Assembly: GCF_022533585.1 (NCBI RefSeq)
Contig: NZ_CP092827.1
Location: 4,628,001 to 4,692,000, forward strand
DNA: 64,000 bases
Reading direction: 5' to 3'
Source of the DNA: Pseudomonas sp. LS.1a
GTDB lineage: Bacteria; Pseudomonadota; Gammaproteobacteria; Pseudomonadales; Pseudomonadaceae
Positions 35,833 to 45,251 of the stretch are shown here, in pieces; the first letter of the stretch is position 1; each line of letters begins with the position of its first letter. A program made the position numbers and the translations under genes. The notes beneath the pieces are model-generated. The model was given only the letters and a program-made list of their open reading frames with translations. It was not told the origin of the DNA and did no database searches.

Positions 35833-37707
35833 ATGAACAAAAGCCTTCGTTTCAGCCACAAGATTCTTTTGGCCGCATCACTGATCGTGATACTCGCCTT
35901 CAGCCTGTTCACGCTCTACAACGATTACCTCCAGCGTAATGCGATCCGCGAGGACCTGGAAAACTATCTGGCTGAAATGGGCGCCTCCACTTCAACCAAC
36001 ATCCGCAACCTGTTCGAAGGCCGTATCAAGCTGGTGGAAAACCTGGCACAGAACATTGCCCAGGACCCGACAAACGCCGAAACCCTGTTGGGCCAGAATG
36101 CACTGATCTCAAGCTTTCTCACGGTATACGTGGGCAAGGTCGACGGCGGCTTCAGCGTGCGCCCGGACACGAAGATGCCCGACGGCTACGACCCACGCAC
36201 CCGCCCCTGGTACAAGGACGGCATGAACGCCGCCGGTGCGATCCTGACCGAGCCGTACATCGACATGGCCACCAACAAGATGGTCATCGGCATCATCGAC
36301 AAAGTGTCCAGTGGTGTCGGTGTGGTCGGTGGCGACCTGGCCCTGGACGGCCTGGTGCAGATCATCAACTCGCTGAACTTCGGCGGCATGGGCTACGCCT
36401 TCCTGGTCAACGACCAGGGCAAGATCCTGGTGCACCCGGACAAAGACCTGGTGATGAAGTCGCTGTCGGACCTGTTCCCGCAGCACACGCCGAAACTGAC
36501 CGGTGAACTGACCGAAGTGCAGAGCGAAGGCCAGGCCCGCCTGCTGACCTTCACTCCGATCAGCGGCCTGCCGTCGGCCAACTGGTACATCGGCCTGTCG
36601 GTGGACAAGGACAAGGCCTTCTCGATGCTCAGCACCTTCCGCACCTCGGCGGTGATCGCCACGCTGGTAGCGGTGGTGATCATCATCGGCCTGCTCGGCC
36701 TGCTGATCCGCGTGCTGATGCAGCCGCTGCACACCATGACCCGCGCCATGGAAGACATCGCCGAAGGTGAAGGCGACCTGACCAAGCGCCTGCGCATCCA
36801 CAACCACGACGAATTCGGCATCCTGGGCAGCGCCTTCAACCGTTTCGTCGAGCGTATCCACAACTCGATCCGCGAAGTGTCCTCGGCCACCGAACAGGTC
36901 AACGAAGTGGCCCTGCGGGTCATCAGTGCCTCGAACTCGTCGATGACCAACTCCGACGAGCAGTCCAACCGCACCAACAGCGTAGCTGCCGCCATCAACG
37001 AACTGGGCGCCGCCGCCCAGGAAATTGCCGGCAACGCCGCCCAGGCTTCGCAGCACGCCAGCTCGGCGCGGTTGCTGGCCGAGGAAGGGCAACAGGTGGT
37101 GGAGCGCAACATTGCGGCGATGAACCGCCTGTCCGACCTGATCGTCACCTCCAGTGCGCACATCGAGACGCTGAACAGCAAGACCGTCAACATCGGCCAG
37201 ATCCTCGAAGTGATCACCAGCATTTCCCAGCAGACCAACCTGCTGGCGCTGAACGCGGCCATCGAAGCGGCCCGTGCCGGTGAAGCCGGGCGTGGTTTTG
37301 CCGTGGTCGCCGATGAAGTACGCAACCTGGCGCACCGCACCCAGGAGTCAGCGCAGCAGGTGCAGACCATGATCGAAGAACTGCAGGTTGGCGCCCGCGA
37401 GTCGGTCGAAACCATGGACCAGAGCCAGCGCCACAGCCAGGACAGCATGCAGATCGCCAACCAGGCCGGTGAGCGGCTGGACAGCGTTACCGTACGTATC
37501 GGCGAGATCGACGGCATGAACCAGTCGGTGGCCACCGCCACCGAAGAGCAGACCGCCGTGGTCGAGGCGATCAACATGGATATCAACGAGATCAACATGC
37601 TCAACCAGGAAGGCGTGGAAAACCTGCAGGCCACCCTGCGCGCCTGCTCCGACCTGGAGCAGCAGGCCGGCCGCCTGAAGCATCTGGTGGGCAGCTTCCG
37701 CATCTGA
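35833..37707 (+). CDS. mcpG: Methyl-accepting chemotaxis protein with dCACHE amino-acid-type sensor (McpG-like)
   Basis: A 624-aa chemoreceptor. TM1 is about residues 10-29 and TM2 about 270-295; a periplasmic dCACHE domain lies between. The amino-acid binding signature Y119, R124, W126, Y127 is visible in [13 protein letters not shown], with a later Asp in [12 protein letters not shown] follows TM2, and the signalling tip [19 protein letters not shown] is intact. P. putida McpG is a GABA-specific receptor of this length; remembered gene order (turA, purU, receptor, HerA-like ATPase, pit) supports orthology. Ligand specificity itself cannot be read. Confidence 0.75.
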   Translation: MNKSLRFSHKILLAASLIVILAFSLFTLYNDYLQRNAIREDLENYLAEMGASTSTNIRNLFEGRIKLVENLAQNIAQDPTNAETLLGQNALISSFLTVYVGKVDGGFSVRPDTKMPDGYDPRTRPWYKDGMNAAGAILTEPYIDMATNKMVIGIIDKVSSGVGVVGGDLALDGLVQIINSLNFGGMGYAFLVNDQGKILVHPDKDLVMKSLSDLFPQHTPKLTGELTEVQSEGQARLLTFTPISGLPSANWYIGLSVDKDKAFSMLSTFRTSAVIATLVAVVIIIGLLGLLIRVLMQPLHTMTRAMEDIAEGEGDLTKRLRIHNHDEFGILGSAFNRFVERIHNSIREVSSATEQVNEVALRVISASNSSMTNSDEQSNRTNSVAAAINELGAAAQEIAGNAAQASQHASSARLLAEEGQQVVERNIAAMNRLSDLIVTSSAHIETLNSKTVNIGQILEVITSISQQTNLLALNAAIEAARAGEAGRGFAVVADEVRNLAHRTQESAQQVQTMIEELQVGARESVETMDQSQRHSQDSMQIANQAGERLDSVTVRIGEIDGMNQSVATATEEQTAVVEAINMDINEINMLNQEGVENLQATLRACSDLEQQAGRLKHLVGSFRI

Positions 37708-37766
37708 TCACACACCGCGTCGCCCGCTTCCACAGCAACTGCACAGCCCCTGAGGCCTGTGTAATT

Positions 37767-37798
37767 CCTGTGGGAGCGGGCAAGCCCGCGAAGAAGCC
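37767..37798. repeat. Single REP unit with degenerate partner
   Basis: CCTGTGGGAGCGGGCAAGCCCGCGAAGAAGCC is one intact unit. The expected partner at about 37716-37735 (CGTCGCCCGCTTCCACAG) has lost most of its stem. Confidence 0.75.
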
Positions 37799-37942
37799 CA
37801 CACCGCTCCCCCGCCTTACCCTGCCCCACCCAACCCCGATCGAACAAACTATCCTTCTGATAGGTCAACCTTTAGGCGCGTCATCGCCGGCCCGCTAGCG
37901 CCGGATGACGGACCCGAAGACGATCCCGGAGGGATGCTGATC

Positions 37943-39055
37943 GTGCACATCGCCGACATCACCATGTTCTACGCCCCCGCCAGCGGCGGCGTACGTACCT
38001 ATCTTGATGCCAAACACCACCGCCTCGACGCCATCCAGGGCGTGCGCCACAGCTTGCTGATACCCGGTGCCAGCGCGCAACACGCCGATGGTATCTACCA
38101 GGTACCCGCACCACCGCTGCCGTTCGGCAATGGCTACCGCTTCCCGGTGCGCCTGGCCCCCTGGTGCAATGTACTGCGCAGGCTCAAACCCGACCTGATC
38201 GAAGTCGGCGACCCCTACCTGACCGCCTGGGCTGCGCTGGAGGCCCGACGCAAGCTCGATGTGCCGGTGATCGGCTTCTACCATTCCGATCTGCCGCTGC
38301 TGGTCAGCAACCGCATGGGCAACTGGTTCACCCCTAACGTTGAAGCCTATGTCAGCAAACTGTACGGCAATTTCGACCGGGTCCTGGCCCCAAGCCAGGT
38401 CATGGCCGACAAGCTGCGCCGCCTCGGGGTGCGCGATGTGCATGTGCAGCGCCTGGGCGTGGACCTGGCCACCTTCCACCCCAGCCGGCGCGACCCGCAG
38501 CTGCGTGCCGAACTGGGCATTGCCGACACCAGTCGCCTGCTGATCTACGCCGGCCGTGGCTCACGGGAAAAGAACCTGCCGGTGCTGCTCGACTGCATGC
38601 AGCACCTGGGCCACCCCTACCACCTGTTGCTGGTGGGCTCGAACATGCCGGCCAACGTGCCCCAGAACGTCAGTGTGATCGACCACTTCTGCCCGGCGCC
38701 GGAAGTCGCCCGGCTGATGGCCAGCGCCGACCTGCTGGTACACGCCGGCGACCAGGAAACCTTCGGCCTGGTCATTCTCGAAGCAATGGCCAGCGCCACA
38801 CCGGTGGTGGCCGTGCGCGCCGGGGCCTTCGGCGAAATCGTCAACGAACAGTGCGGGCGCCTGTGCCGCCCCAACGATAGCCAGGCCATGGCGACGGCCG
38901 TACAAGAGGCGTTCGAGGCCGGCGTGCGCAAACTCGGGGCACAGGCCCGTCGCCATGCCGAGCAGCACTATTCCTGGGACAACGTGGTCGCCGGCCTGCT
39001 GCAGCACTACCAGGCCGTGCTCGGCCACCAGCCGCAGGTTCGTGCCCATGGCTGA
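37943..39055 (+). CDS. GT4-family glycosyltransferase
   Basis: A GT-B fold retaining glycosyltransferase, about 370 aa. N-terminal HIADITMFYAPASGGVRTYL has the GGVR acceptor loop, and the C-terminal donor site has the EX7E motif ETFGLVILE, preceded by HAGDQ. GGAGGG abuts an ATG at 37934, too close to serve it, so the GTG at 37943 is preferred; starting at 37934 would add three residues. First of three overlapping genes with the deacetylase and flippase, suggesting transfer of a sugar to a lipid acceptor at the cytoplasmic face. Donor and acceptor unknown. Confidence 0.85.
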   Translation: MHIADITMFYAPASGGVRTYLDAKHHRLDAIQGVRHSLLIPGASAQHADGIYQVPAPPLPFGNGYRFPVRLAPWCNVLRRLKPDLIEVGDPYLTAWAALEARRKLDVPVIGFYHSDLPLLVSNRMGNWFTPNVEAYVSKLYGNFDRVLAPSQVMADKLRRLGVRDVHVQRLGVDLATFHPSRRDPQLRAELGIADTSRLLIYAGRGSREKNLPVLLDCMQHLGHPYHLLLVGSNMPANVPQNVSVIDHFCPAPEVARLMASADLLVHAGDQETFGLVILEAMASATPVVAVRAGAFGEIVNEQCGRLCRPNDSQAMATAVQEAFEAGVRKLGAQARRHAEQHYSWDNVVAGLLQHYQAVLGHQPQVRAHG

Positions 39056-39812
39056 GCCACTGCCAGCGTCGCGCAGCCTGATGCTGGTGCTGCACGATGT
39101 AGCACCCGAGACCTGGCCCGACTACCAACCCTTCGTCCAGGCCATCGACGCCATCGGCGGCATCCCCATGACCTGGCTGGTGGTGCCGGACTTTCATCAC
39201 CGCAACGCGCTGCAGCGCTCGCCCACCTTCTGTCGCTTGCTCGAACGGCGCCTGGCCCGTGGCGACGAGCTCGCCCTGCACGGTTTCTACCATGCCGACA
39301 ACGGCCCGCCACCGCGCACGCCCGGCGAATACTTCATGCGCCGCATCTATACCCATGAAGGTGAGTTCTACGCCCTCGACCGGCAGCAGGCCCTGCAACG
39401 CCTGGAGCAAGGCCTGGCCCTGTTCGGCCAGCAGGGCTGGCCAGTGGCCGGCTTCGTCGCGCCCGCCTGGCTGATGAGCGAAGGCACCCGCCAGGCCTTG
39501 CGCTGCCTGCCGCTGCGCTACACCAGCACCCCACAGCACCTGTACCGCTTGCCAGACTTTACCGCGATCAAGGCTCCTGGGCTGGTCTGGAGCGCCCGCA
39601 GCGCCTGGCGTCGCGGCCTGTCACGGGTGCTGTGCGACTGGCAATGCCGGCGCTGGCGCGACGCCGAGACCCTGCGCCTGGGCCTGCATCCGGTGGACAT
39701 GCGCCATCGCGCATCGCGCGACTATTGGCTGAACACCGTGCGCACCCTGCTGGCACAGGGCCGCGAGCCCCTGACCAAGTCCACCTGGCTCGACCGCCAG
39801 GCCAGCGCATGA
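39048..39812 (+). CDS. Polysaccharide deacetylase-like protein (DUF2334)
   Basis: A 254-aa NodB-like deacetylase of the DUF2334 type. The likely metal triad is visible: D17 in VLHDVAPETW and H78/H82 in LALHGFYHADNG. The barrel continues with PVAGFVAPAWLMSEGTRQAL and ends with LGLHPVDMRH. There is no signal peptide, so it probably acts on a cytoplasmic or lipid-linked sugar. It starts 8 bases inside the glycosyltransferase gene and overlaps the flippase start by 4 bases, so the three proteins should be made together. Confidence 0.85.
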   Translation: MAEPLPASRSLMLVLHDVAPETWPDYQPFVQAIDAIGGIPMTWLVVPDFHHRNALQRSPTFCRLLERRLARGDELALHGFYHADNGPPPRTPGEYFMRRIYTHEGEFYALDRQQALQRLEQGLALFGQQGWPVAGFVAPAWLMSEGTRQALRCLPLRYTSTPQHLYRLPDFTAIKAPGLVWSARSAWRRGLSRVLCDWQCRRWRDAETLRLGLHPVDMRHRASRDYWLNTVRTLLAQGREPLTKSTWLDRQASA

Positions 39813-40801
39813 GCCGTCTGGCCTGGCTGGCCCTGGCACTGCTCGGCGCCGTGCTGGTGCCGGCCCTGCTCGGTGGCAGTGAGCTGCTGCCAAGGCTGCA
39901 GCGCTTCGCACCCAGCCTGATGCTGACCTTGCTGGGCATGATCCTGCTGTGCTGGGTCATCAACGCCATTCGCCTGCGCCTGCTGCTTGGCCAGCAAGGG
40001 GCAAGGCTTGGGCGCCTGCGTAGCCTGGGCGTGGTGATGGCCACCGAGTTCGCCATCTGTACCACCCCCGGTGGCAGCGGTGGCCCCTTGACCCTGATGG
40101 CCCTGCTGGCACGCGACCGTATCGGCCCGGCGCGCAGCGGCGCGGTGTTTGCCATGGACCAGTTGAACGACCTGGTGTTCTTTTTCTGCGCGATGCTGGC
40201 GATTGCCGGCTATGCGCTGTTCCACAGTCTGGGCCGCAGCCAGGAGAGCATGTTACTAGGTAGCGCGTTGCTGCTGTGCACGGCATTGGCCGGGGTGATC
40301 GGCCTGTTGCGCTACCGGCGCACGGTGATGCGCGTGAACGGCAGATTGCTGCGCCGGCTGGGCATGAGCCGACAGCGCAAGCGCCGCTGGGCGCGCAAAC
40401 TGCTGCGCTTCATCGACGCACTGGCGCAGACCTGGCGCCTGCCCAAGCGCACGCTGACCCTGGTGTTCACCCTGACCTGCGCCCACTGGGGCCTGCGCTA
40501 CAGCGTGTTGTACCTGGTATTGAGAGGGTTGGGGGTAGACCTGGCGTGGATCCCCAGCTTCCTGGTGCAGATGCTGTCGCTCAGTGCCGGCCAGTTCAGC
40601 CTGCTGCCTGGCGGTGCCGGTGCCGCCGAGCTGACTTCGGCCAGCCTGCTGACGCCACTGGTGGGCAGTTCGACCGCGGCTGCGGCGATCCTGATATGGC
40701 GGGCGGTCACTTACTACTTTTATCTGCTGGCGGGTGGGCCAGTGTTCGTGTGCCTGCTGGCGCGCCCGCTGCTGGAGCGCTGGCGGCGTCAGGCGGGTTG
40801 A
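39809..40801 (+). CDS. Flippase-like membrane protein (LPG synthase transmembrane/UPF0104 domain)
   Basis: A 330-aa polytopic membrane protein with about eight helices, of the family that includes the flippase half of MprF and AglD-like proteins. Family marks include EFAICTTPGGSGGPLTLMALL and SLSAGQFSLLPGGAGAAE, the GG(A/S)G-type loop. Starts by ATGA overlap with the deacetylase gene. A likely role is flipping the glycolipid made by the two upstream enzymes; that is inference from operon order and fold family. Confidence 0.85.
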   Translation: MSRLAWLALALLGAVLVPALLGGSELLPRLQRFAPSLMLTLLGMILLCWVINAIRLRLLLGQQGARLGRLRSLGVVMATEFAICTTPGGSGGPLTLMALLARDRIGPARSGAVFAMDQLNDLVFFFCAMLAIAGYALFHSLGRSQESMLLGSALLLCTALAGVIGLLRYRRTVMRVNGRLLRRLGMSRQRKRRWARKLLRFIDALAQTWRLPKRTLTLVFTLTCAHWGLRYSVLYLVLRGLGVDLAWIPSFLVQMLSLSAGQFSLLPGGAGAAELTSASLLTPLVGSSTAAAAILIWRAVTYYFYLLAGGPVFVCLLARPLLERWRRQAG

Positions 40802-40940
40802 GCTGCTGCCAAAGTTCGGCGGCGCCGGGGAAATCGGTGCCATCGGTGTCGGCCAGGGCTTCGGGGTCGTAGCGCGCCAGGCAGCCTTCACCGAGGGTGG
40901 GTGGGGGTGAGGCGGTGGGGTTGTTGCGGGTCTTGGCCAT
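40707..40940 (-). CDS. Small hypothetical protein (77 aa), antisense-overlapping the flippase 3' end
   Basis: MAKTRNNPTASPPPTLGEGCLARYDPEALADTDGTDFPGAAELWQQL is a plausible protein start with a GAGGGATAC ribosome site before the ATG at 40940. Its last 32 codons overlap the flippase gene on the other strand, and that C-terminal part (APAAGAPAGTRTLAHPPADKSSK) is low-complexity, suggesting a recently extended tail. No domain, membrane segment or known function. Confidence 0.5.
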   Translation of the reverse strand: MAKTRNNPTASPPPTLGEGCLARYDPEALADTDGTDFPGAAELWQQLNPPDAASAPAAGAPAGTRTLAHPPADKSSK

Positions 40941-40974
40941 TGCGTATCCCTCAGGATTGCCGGGGACGCCTTGC

Positions 40975-41060
40975 GCCCCTTTCACGACACAAGGCCGCTC
41001 CCACATGGAATGGGGCGCACCTCACTTTGTGGGAGCGGCCTTGCGTCGCGAAAGGGCTGC
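40975..41060. repeat. REP-like pair (type III)
   Basis: A third, diverged family: TTCACGACACAAGGCCGCTCC paired with GGAGCGGCCTTGCGTCGCGAA. Shares only the GCTCCCACA core with type I. Lies before the purU 3' end. Confidence 0.82.
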
Positions 41061-41097
41061 GCAGCAGCCCCAGGATCTCACCGACAACCCGACTCTG

Positions 41098-41949
41098 TCA
41101 GTCAAACACCACAGTCTTGTTGCCATGCACCAGCACCCGGTCTTCCAGGTGGTAACGCAGGCCACGGGCCAGCACCATCTTCTCCACATCACGGCCAAAG
41201 CGGACCATGTCGTCGATGCTGTCGGCATGGCTGACACGCACCACGTCCTGCTCGATGATCGGGCCGGCGTCCAGCTCTTCGGTGACGTAGTGGCAAGTCG
41301 CGCCGATCAGCTTCACACCACGCAGGGCGGCCTGGTGATACGGCTTGGCGCCGACGAACGACGGCAGGAAGCTGTGGTGGATGTTGATCACCTTTTCAGC
41401 ATAGTCCTGGCACAGTTGCGGCGGCAGGATCTGCATGTAGCGGGCCAGCACCACCACATCGGCAGCGTGCTCCTGCACCAGGCGCGACACTTCGGCAAAG
41501 GCCGGGGCCTTGTCCTTGGGGTCGACCGGTACATGGAAGAACGGAATACCGTGCCACTCGACCATGCTGCGCAGGTCGTTGTGGTTGGAAATCACGCAGG
41601 GGATCTCGCAGTCCAGCTCATCGGTGTGCCAGCGGTGCAGCAGGTCGGCCAGGCAGTGCGACTCGCGGCTGGCCATCAGCACCACGCGCTTTTTCTGCGC
41701 CGAGTCGGTAATGCGCCAGGTCATGGAGAACTCTTCGGCGATCGGCGCAAACGCTTCGCGGAAGGCTTCGATACCGAACGGCAGCGATTCGGCGCGGATT
41801 TCATGGCGCATGAAGAACCAACCGCTCTGCTCATCGGAGTGGTGGCTGGCTTCGTTGATCCAGCCATTGTACAAGGCCAGGAAATTACTGACTTTCGCCA
41901 CGATGCCAACACGGTCGGGGCAGGCGATCACCAGACGATAGGTGCGCAT
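41098..41949 (-). CDS. purU: Formyltetrahydrofolate deformylase PurU
   Basis: A 283-aa enzyme hydrolysing 10-formyl-THF to THF and formate, which balances one-carbon pools and can supply formate to PurT. The N-terminal ACT domain (residues about 1-80, TYRLVIACPDRVGIVAKVSNFL) senses amino acids. The C-terminal formyltransferase domain has VISNHNDL, the HHSFLPSFVGA loop and the catalytic Asp region DAGPIIEQDV. The ATG at 41949 gives the standard length. Confidence 0.94.
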   Translation of the reverse strand: MRTYRLVIACPDRVGIVAKVSNFLALYNGWINEASHHSDEQSGWFFMRHEIRAESLPFGIEAFREAFAPIAEEFSMTWRITDSAQKKRVVLMASRESHCLADLLHRWHTDELDCEIPCVISNHNDLRSMVEWHGIPFFHVPVDPKDKAPAFAEVSRLVQEHAADVVVLARYMQILPPQLCQDYAEKVINIHHSFLPSFVGAKPYHQAALRGVKLIGATCHYVTEELDAGPIIEQDVVRVSHADSIDDMVRFGRDVEKMVLARGLRYHLEDRVLVHGNKTVVFD

Positions 41950-42061
41950 GAATGAGACTCCAGAACTTCGCAAAGGCGCTCATTCTAGCGGCCCGCCAGG
42001 AAAAACGCAGTATTGATCGCAGCGGCCGTAGCCTGTGTAGCTGTCGAGATGCACCGCCGTC

Positions 42062-42231
42062 ACTCTCTGACAGACATGACGAAATGCCGGGTTAATTGTA
42101 AATTTTTGTTCACGCAGAGATATGTTGTCACAGCTTAATTAACAGTTAATTGCCCAACAATATGTTTACTTGCGAGTATCGCCTGTCTATTATTGCCCCA
42201 CACATTTCTGAAACGCATTAAGGAACACTCC
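42062..42231 (+). promoter_or_regulatory. AT-rich promoter and leader of turA
   Basis: From about 42085 to 42200 the sequence is strongly AT-rich (TTGTAAATTTTTGTT, TTAATTAACAGTTAATTG, CAATATGTTTAC), unlike the surrounding DNA. This is the preferred substrate of MvaT/TurA proteins and fits autorepression, as known for H-NS-type genes. AAGGA lies about 8 bases before the ATG. Confidence 0.55.
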
Positions 42232-42609
42232 ATGTCCCTGATCAACGAGTACCGCGCTACCGAAGAAGCCATCAAGGAACTTCAGGCCCGCCTGGCCAAC
42301 CTGTCGCAGGATGACAAGCTGAAGAAAGAACTGGAGTTCGAAGGCAAACTGCGCACCCTGATGGGCGAGTACTCCAAGTCGCTGCGCGACGTGATTGCCC
42401 TGCTCGACCCAGATTCGAAACTGAGCAAAGCCCCTCGTGGTGCGGTCAAGACTACCGCCACCAAGCGTGCGCGCAAGGTCAAGCAATACAAGAACCCGCA
42501 CAACAATGAAGTGATCGAAACCAAAGGCGGCAACCACAAGACCCTGAAAGAGTGGAAAGCCAAGTGGGGTGGCGATGTGGTTGAAAGCTGGGCAACCCTG
42601 CTGGACTGA
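42232..42609 (+). CDS. turA: MvaT/TurA-family H-NS-like nucleoid protein
   Basis: A 125-aa xenogeneic silencer. Residues about 1-60 form the oligomerising coiled coil (SLINEYRATEEAIKELQARLANLSQDDKLKKELEFEGKL). The C-terminal DNA-binding domain carries a basic linker (KRARKVKQYKNP) and the ETKGGNHKTLKEWKAKWGG minor-groove pincer. It silences AT-rich DNA and can bind the TOL-plasmid Pu promoter in P. putida (TurA). Located beside purU, as remembered for P. putida turA; it could also be called mvaT. Confidence 0.9.
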   Translation: MSLINEYRATEEAIKELQARLANLSQDDKLKKELEFEGKLRTLMGEYSKSLRDVIALLDPDSKLSKAPRGAVKTTATKRARKVKQYKNPHNNEVIETKGGNHKTLKEWKAKWGGDVVESWATLLD

Positions 42610-42641
42610 TAGTCCGCATACGCCTTTTGCTTATCGCAACG

Positions 42642-42670
42642 AAAACGCCGGCACATTGCCGGCGTTTTTG
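42642..42670. terminator. Bidirectional terminator between turA and sbcB
   Basis: AACGCCGGC-ACATT-GCCGGCGTT with TTT GTTT downstream on the plus strand and TTTT on the minus strand, so it can end both convergent transcripts. Confidence 0.9.
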
Positions 42671-42693
42671 TTTGTCCGCGTTTTTTTCAGCGC

Positions 42694-44127
42694 TCAGCCA
42701 ACTGCAAACTGTGCCTGCAATTGCCGGGCATGCACCTGCCAGGCCTCCAGCACACGCCGCCCCGCCTCGTCGGCGCCTTCCCAGGCCTGCTGCCGCGCCC
42801 GTTCGAAGTCGCCCAGCGTATTCGGCGCCCCCCACTGCGGGTCACTCAGGCGTTGCTGGCAGAAGCTGAACCAGCGTTGCCGCTCTTCGCCGGTCAAGGT
42901 CTCCGGGAAGTTGCGCGCCCGATAGCGGAACAACAGTTCAGGCAGGCGCGGATCATCGAACATCCAGTGCCCGCGGCCCAACTGCGCCGGTTCCAGTGCA
43001 CGAACTTGCTCGCATAAGCGGCGGTCACGGTCCCCCAGAAAACCGTCATACAACTGTTGTTCCGGGTCTTCACTCGGGGTGAAGTCTTCCTTGCCGTAGA
43101 TGTGTTCCAGCTTGTCTTGCCATTGCGCCTGTTGCTTGGCCAATGCTTCGCCGCGCAATTGTAACAACGTCAAGTCCAGGCCCAACCGTTGTTGATCGGC
43201 CGGGCGCAATACCGAGAGTGGCGCCAGTACCGGGCAGCGATTGATCTGCACCAGTTTGAGCGGCACGGGTAATTCACCCTCGGCCAGTTCTTCATGGCGG
43301 GTATACAAACGCTGGCGTAGAACTTCAGCACTTTCCCGTAGTAACGGTAGGGTTTCCTGATGCAGGTCGCACACAATCAGTGCATTGCGATTACGCGGGT
43401 GCCAGGCTAATGGCAATATGACACCAAGGTAATTACGTGCCGCCGAAAAGCGCCCGGATATATGCACCAGTGGCTGCAACAAACGGACCTGCTCCATCAC
43501 TTTATGCTTACTGCGCAACTGGAACAGCCACTCATACAACTTGGGCTGTTTCTGCCGGATCAGGCGGGCCAGGGCGATGGTTGCCCGCACGTCGGAAAGC
43601 GCTTCGTGGGCATGCCCATGGTCGATGCCATTGGCCTTGCTCAGCAGTTCCAGACGCAGGCTGGTGCGCCCATCCTGTTGTGGCCACTCGATGCCGTCCG
43701 GGCGCAATGCATAGGCCGTGCGCACGATGTCGATCAGGTCCCAGCGGCTATTGCCGCCCTGCCATTCTCGGGCATAAGGGTCGAAAAAGTTGCGGTACAG
43801 GCTGTAGCGGGTCACTTCGTCGTCGAAGCGCAGGGTGTTGTAGCCGGCGCCGCAGGTACCTGGGAGCGCCAGTTGCGCGTGCACCCGGGTCATGAACTCG
43901 GCTTCGCACAAGCCCTGCTCGGCCAGCAGTTGCGGGGTGATGCCGGTCACCAGGCAGGCGGCCGGGTGCGGCAGGATATCGTCGGAGGGCCGGCAATAAA
44001 GGCTGATCGGCTCGTCGATTTCGTTGAGGTCGAAGTCGGTGCGCACGCCGGCCACCTGCAGCGGCCGGTCACAGCGCGGGTTGATGCCGGTGGTTTCGTA
44101 GTCGTGCCAGAAAATGCTGGAGGTCAC
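42694..44127 (-). CDS. sbcB: Exodeoxyribonuclease I (SbcB)
   Basis: A 477-aa 3'-5' single-strand DNA exonuclease of the DEDDh family, used in recombination and mismatch repair. The DEDDh residues are visible: D9 and E11 in FWHDYETTG, an Asp near 102, and H174/D179 in HAHEALSDV. The SH3-like and C-terminal domains follow. Length matches E. coli ExoI (475 aa). Confidence 0.94.
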   Translation of the reverse strand: MTSSIFWHDYETTGINPRCDRPLQVAGVRTDFDLNEIDEPISLYCRPSDDILPHPAACLVTGITPQLLAEQGLCEAEFMTRVHAQLALPGTCGAGYNTLRFDDEVTRYSLYRNFFDPYAREWQGGNSRWDLIDIVRTAYALRPDGIEWPQQDGRTSLRLELLSKANGIDHGHAHEALSDVRATIALARLIRQKQPKLYEWLFQLRSKHKVMEQVRLLQPLVHISGRFSAARNYLGVILPLAWHPRNRNALIVCDLHQETLPLLRESAEVLRQRLYTRHEELAEGELPVPLKLVQINRCPVLAPLSVLRPADQQRLGLDLTLLQLRGEALAKQQAQWQDKLEHIYGKEDFTPSEDPEQQLYDGFLGDRDRRLCEQVRALEPAQLGRGHWMFDDPRLPELLFRYRARNFPETLTGEERQRWFSFCQQRLSDPQWGAPNTLGDFERARQQAWEGADEAGRRVLEAWQVHARQLQAQFAVG

Positions 44128-44202
44128 GGGGTCGTCCTGTATCGAGGTCGACCCGATTCTAGCGCGATTCCGGCACGACTCCAGCGAGCCAGAGCGCGGG
44201 GC

Positions 44203-44562
44203 TCAGACGGAAGCGTTGGCAGGGCGGAAACTGAAATAGTCACGCAACGAGCGGACGAATTCGTCGTACTCGCGGGGCGCCTGCAGCAGCATGAAGCCCG
44301 AATCGTAGTGGCCGGGCGTCTGGTCTTCGCGGCACCACAGGCAGCTGGCGGTGAGGTTGACGAACTGATGCCCGCCGCCGACCAGCGGCAGGCGCAATTG
44401 CAGCTCATAGTCGGGCCCTACCAGTACAGGTAGCTGGCTGATCAGCATCAGCCCGTCTTCGGAGGCGTTGCCCAGCTGGCCGATCGACTGACCGGTAAAG
44501 CGGTTGAACACCTTGAGAACACAAGGCAGCTGATGGCGTTCGATGTGGCGCTTGTTGAACAT
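44203..44562 (-). CDS. PilZ-domain protein
   Basis: A 119-aa protein with a single PilZ domain. The c-di-GMP-binding motifs are present: RxxxR at R5-R9 (KRHIERHQ) and (D/N)xSxxG as NASEDG. It probably binds c-di-GMP, but no output domain or neighbour reveals its target. The start at 44562 is chosen because the upstream frame runs through an A+T-rich spacer. Confidence 0.85.
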   Translation of the reverse strand: MFNKRHIERHQLPCVLKVFNRFTGQSIGQLGNASEDGLMLISQLPVLVGPDYELQLRLPLVGGGHQFVNLTASCLWCREDQTPGHYDSGFMLLQAPREYDEFVRSLRDYFSFRPANASV

Positions 44563-44685
44563 GATCGCAAGTGCAGTCCGTATCCGATGCCAGGAATACG
44601 AGGAACTGGCGGTTGTTGTAACAGCTGAGTTACAGATTAGCGCAGCGCGCGCGGCAAATCCCGTGAAATAAATCACACCTTGGTG

Positions 44686-45072
44686 TTAACGCCAAGGTGC
44701 GGCACTCACCGGGTGGGCCACGGCGGCTTCGGCGCCGCGCAAATGGCCGAGTTTCTCCAGGGTCTGCAGGCGTGCCTGGGCGCGATAGGCATACTCATTG
44801 CCCGGGTACTGCTGGATCAGGTACTGGTAGGTTTGCGCGGCATCCACGTACAACGCCTGGCGCTCCAGGCACTGGCCGCGCAGCAGTGACACTTCGGGGT
44901 GGATGAACGGGCGCGCACGGCTGGTGCGGTCGACCTGCGACAGCTCGAGCATGACCCGTGCGCAATCGCCACGGTCGTAGGCGCGGTAGGCGTTGTTCAG
45001 GTGGTGGTCCATGGACCAGCGGGTGCAGCCGACGGCGCTGGCCGCCAAGACTAAAACGATCAGGGCTCGCAT
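44686..45072 (-). CDS. TPR-like lipoprotein
   Basis: A 128-aa protein with a lipoprotein-type signal peptide (lipidated C16 in SAVGCTRW; the box lacks the usual Leu at -3). Two tetratricopeptide-like helical repeats follow (NAYRAYDRGDCARVMLELSQVDR and QALYVDAAQTYQYLIQQYPGNEYAYRAQARLQTLEKLG). It probably serves as an envelope scaffold; partner unknown. GGAG precedes the ATG, and the divergent neighbour is pyk. Confidence 0.8.
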   Translation of the reverse strand: MRALIVLVLAASAVGCTRWSMDHHLNNAYRAYDRGDCARVMLELSQVDRTSRARPFIHPEVSLLRGQCLERQALYVDAAQTYQYLIQQYPGNEYAYRAQARLQTLEKLGHLRGAEAAVAHPVSAAPWR

Positions 45073-45251
45073 GGGGGTCTCCTTTGATGCCAGTGTATCG
45101 GCCTTTGCCGGCAAATCTTCACACCCTTTTGCAAGGATACCCTGCCCGTTCAAATGCCACCCTGCCTTGGTCGCAGGTAGTGCAACGGAACAATGACTAC
45201 AGCGCAATTGAGGAGTAGCCTTTCGCTGCGCTTCACTATAGGAGTCTGTGC

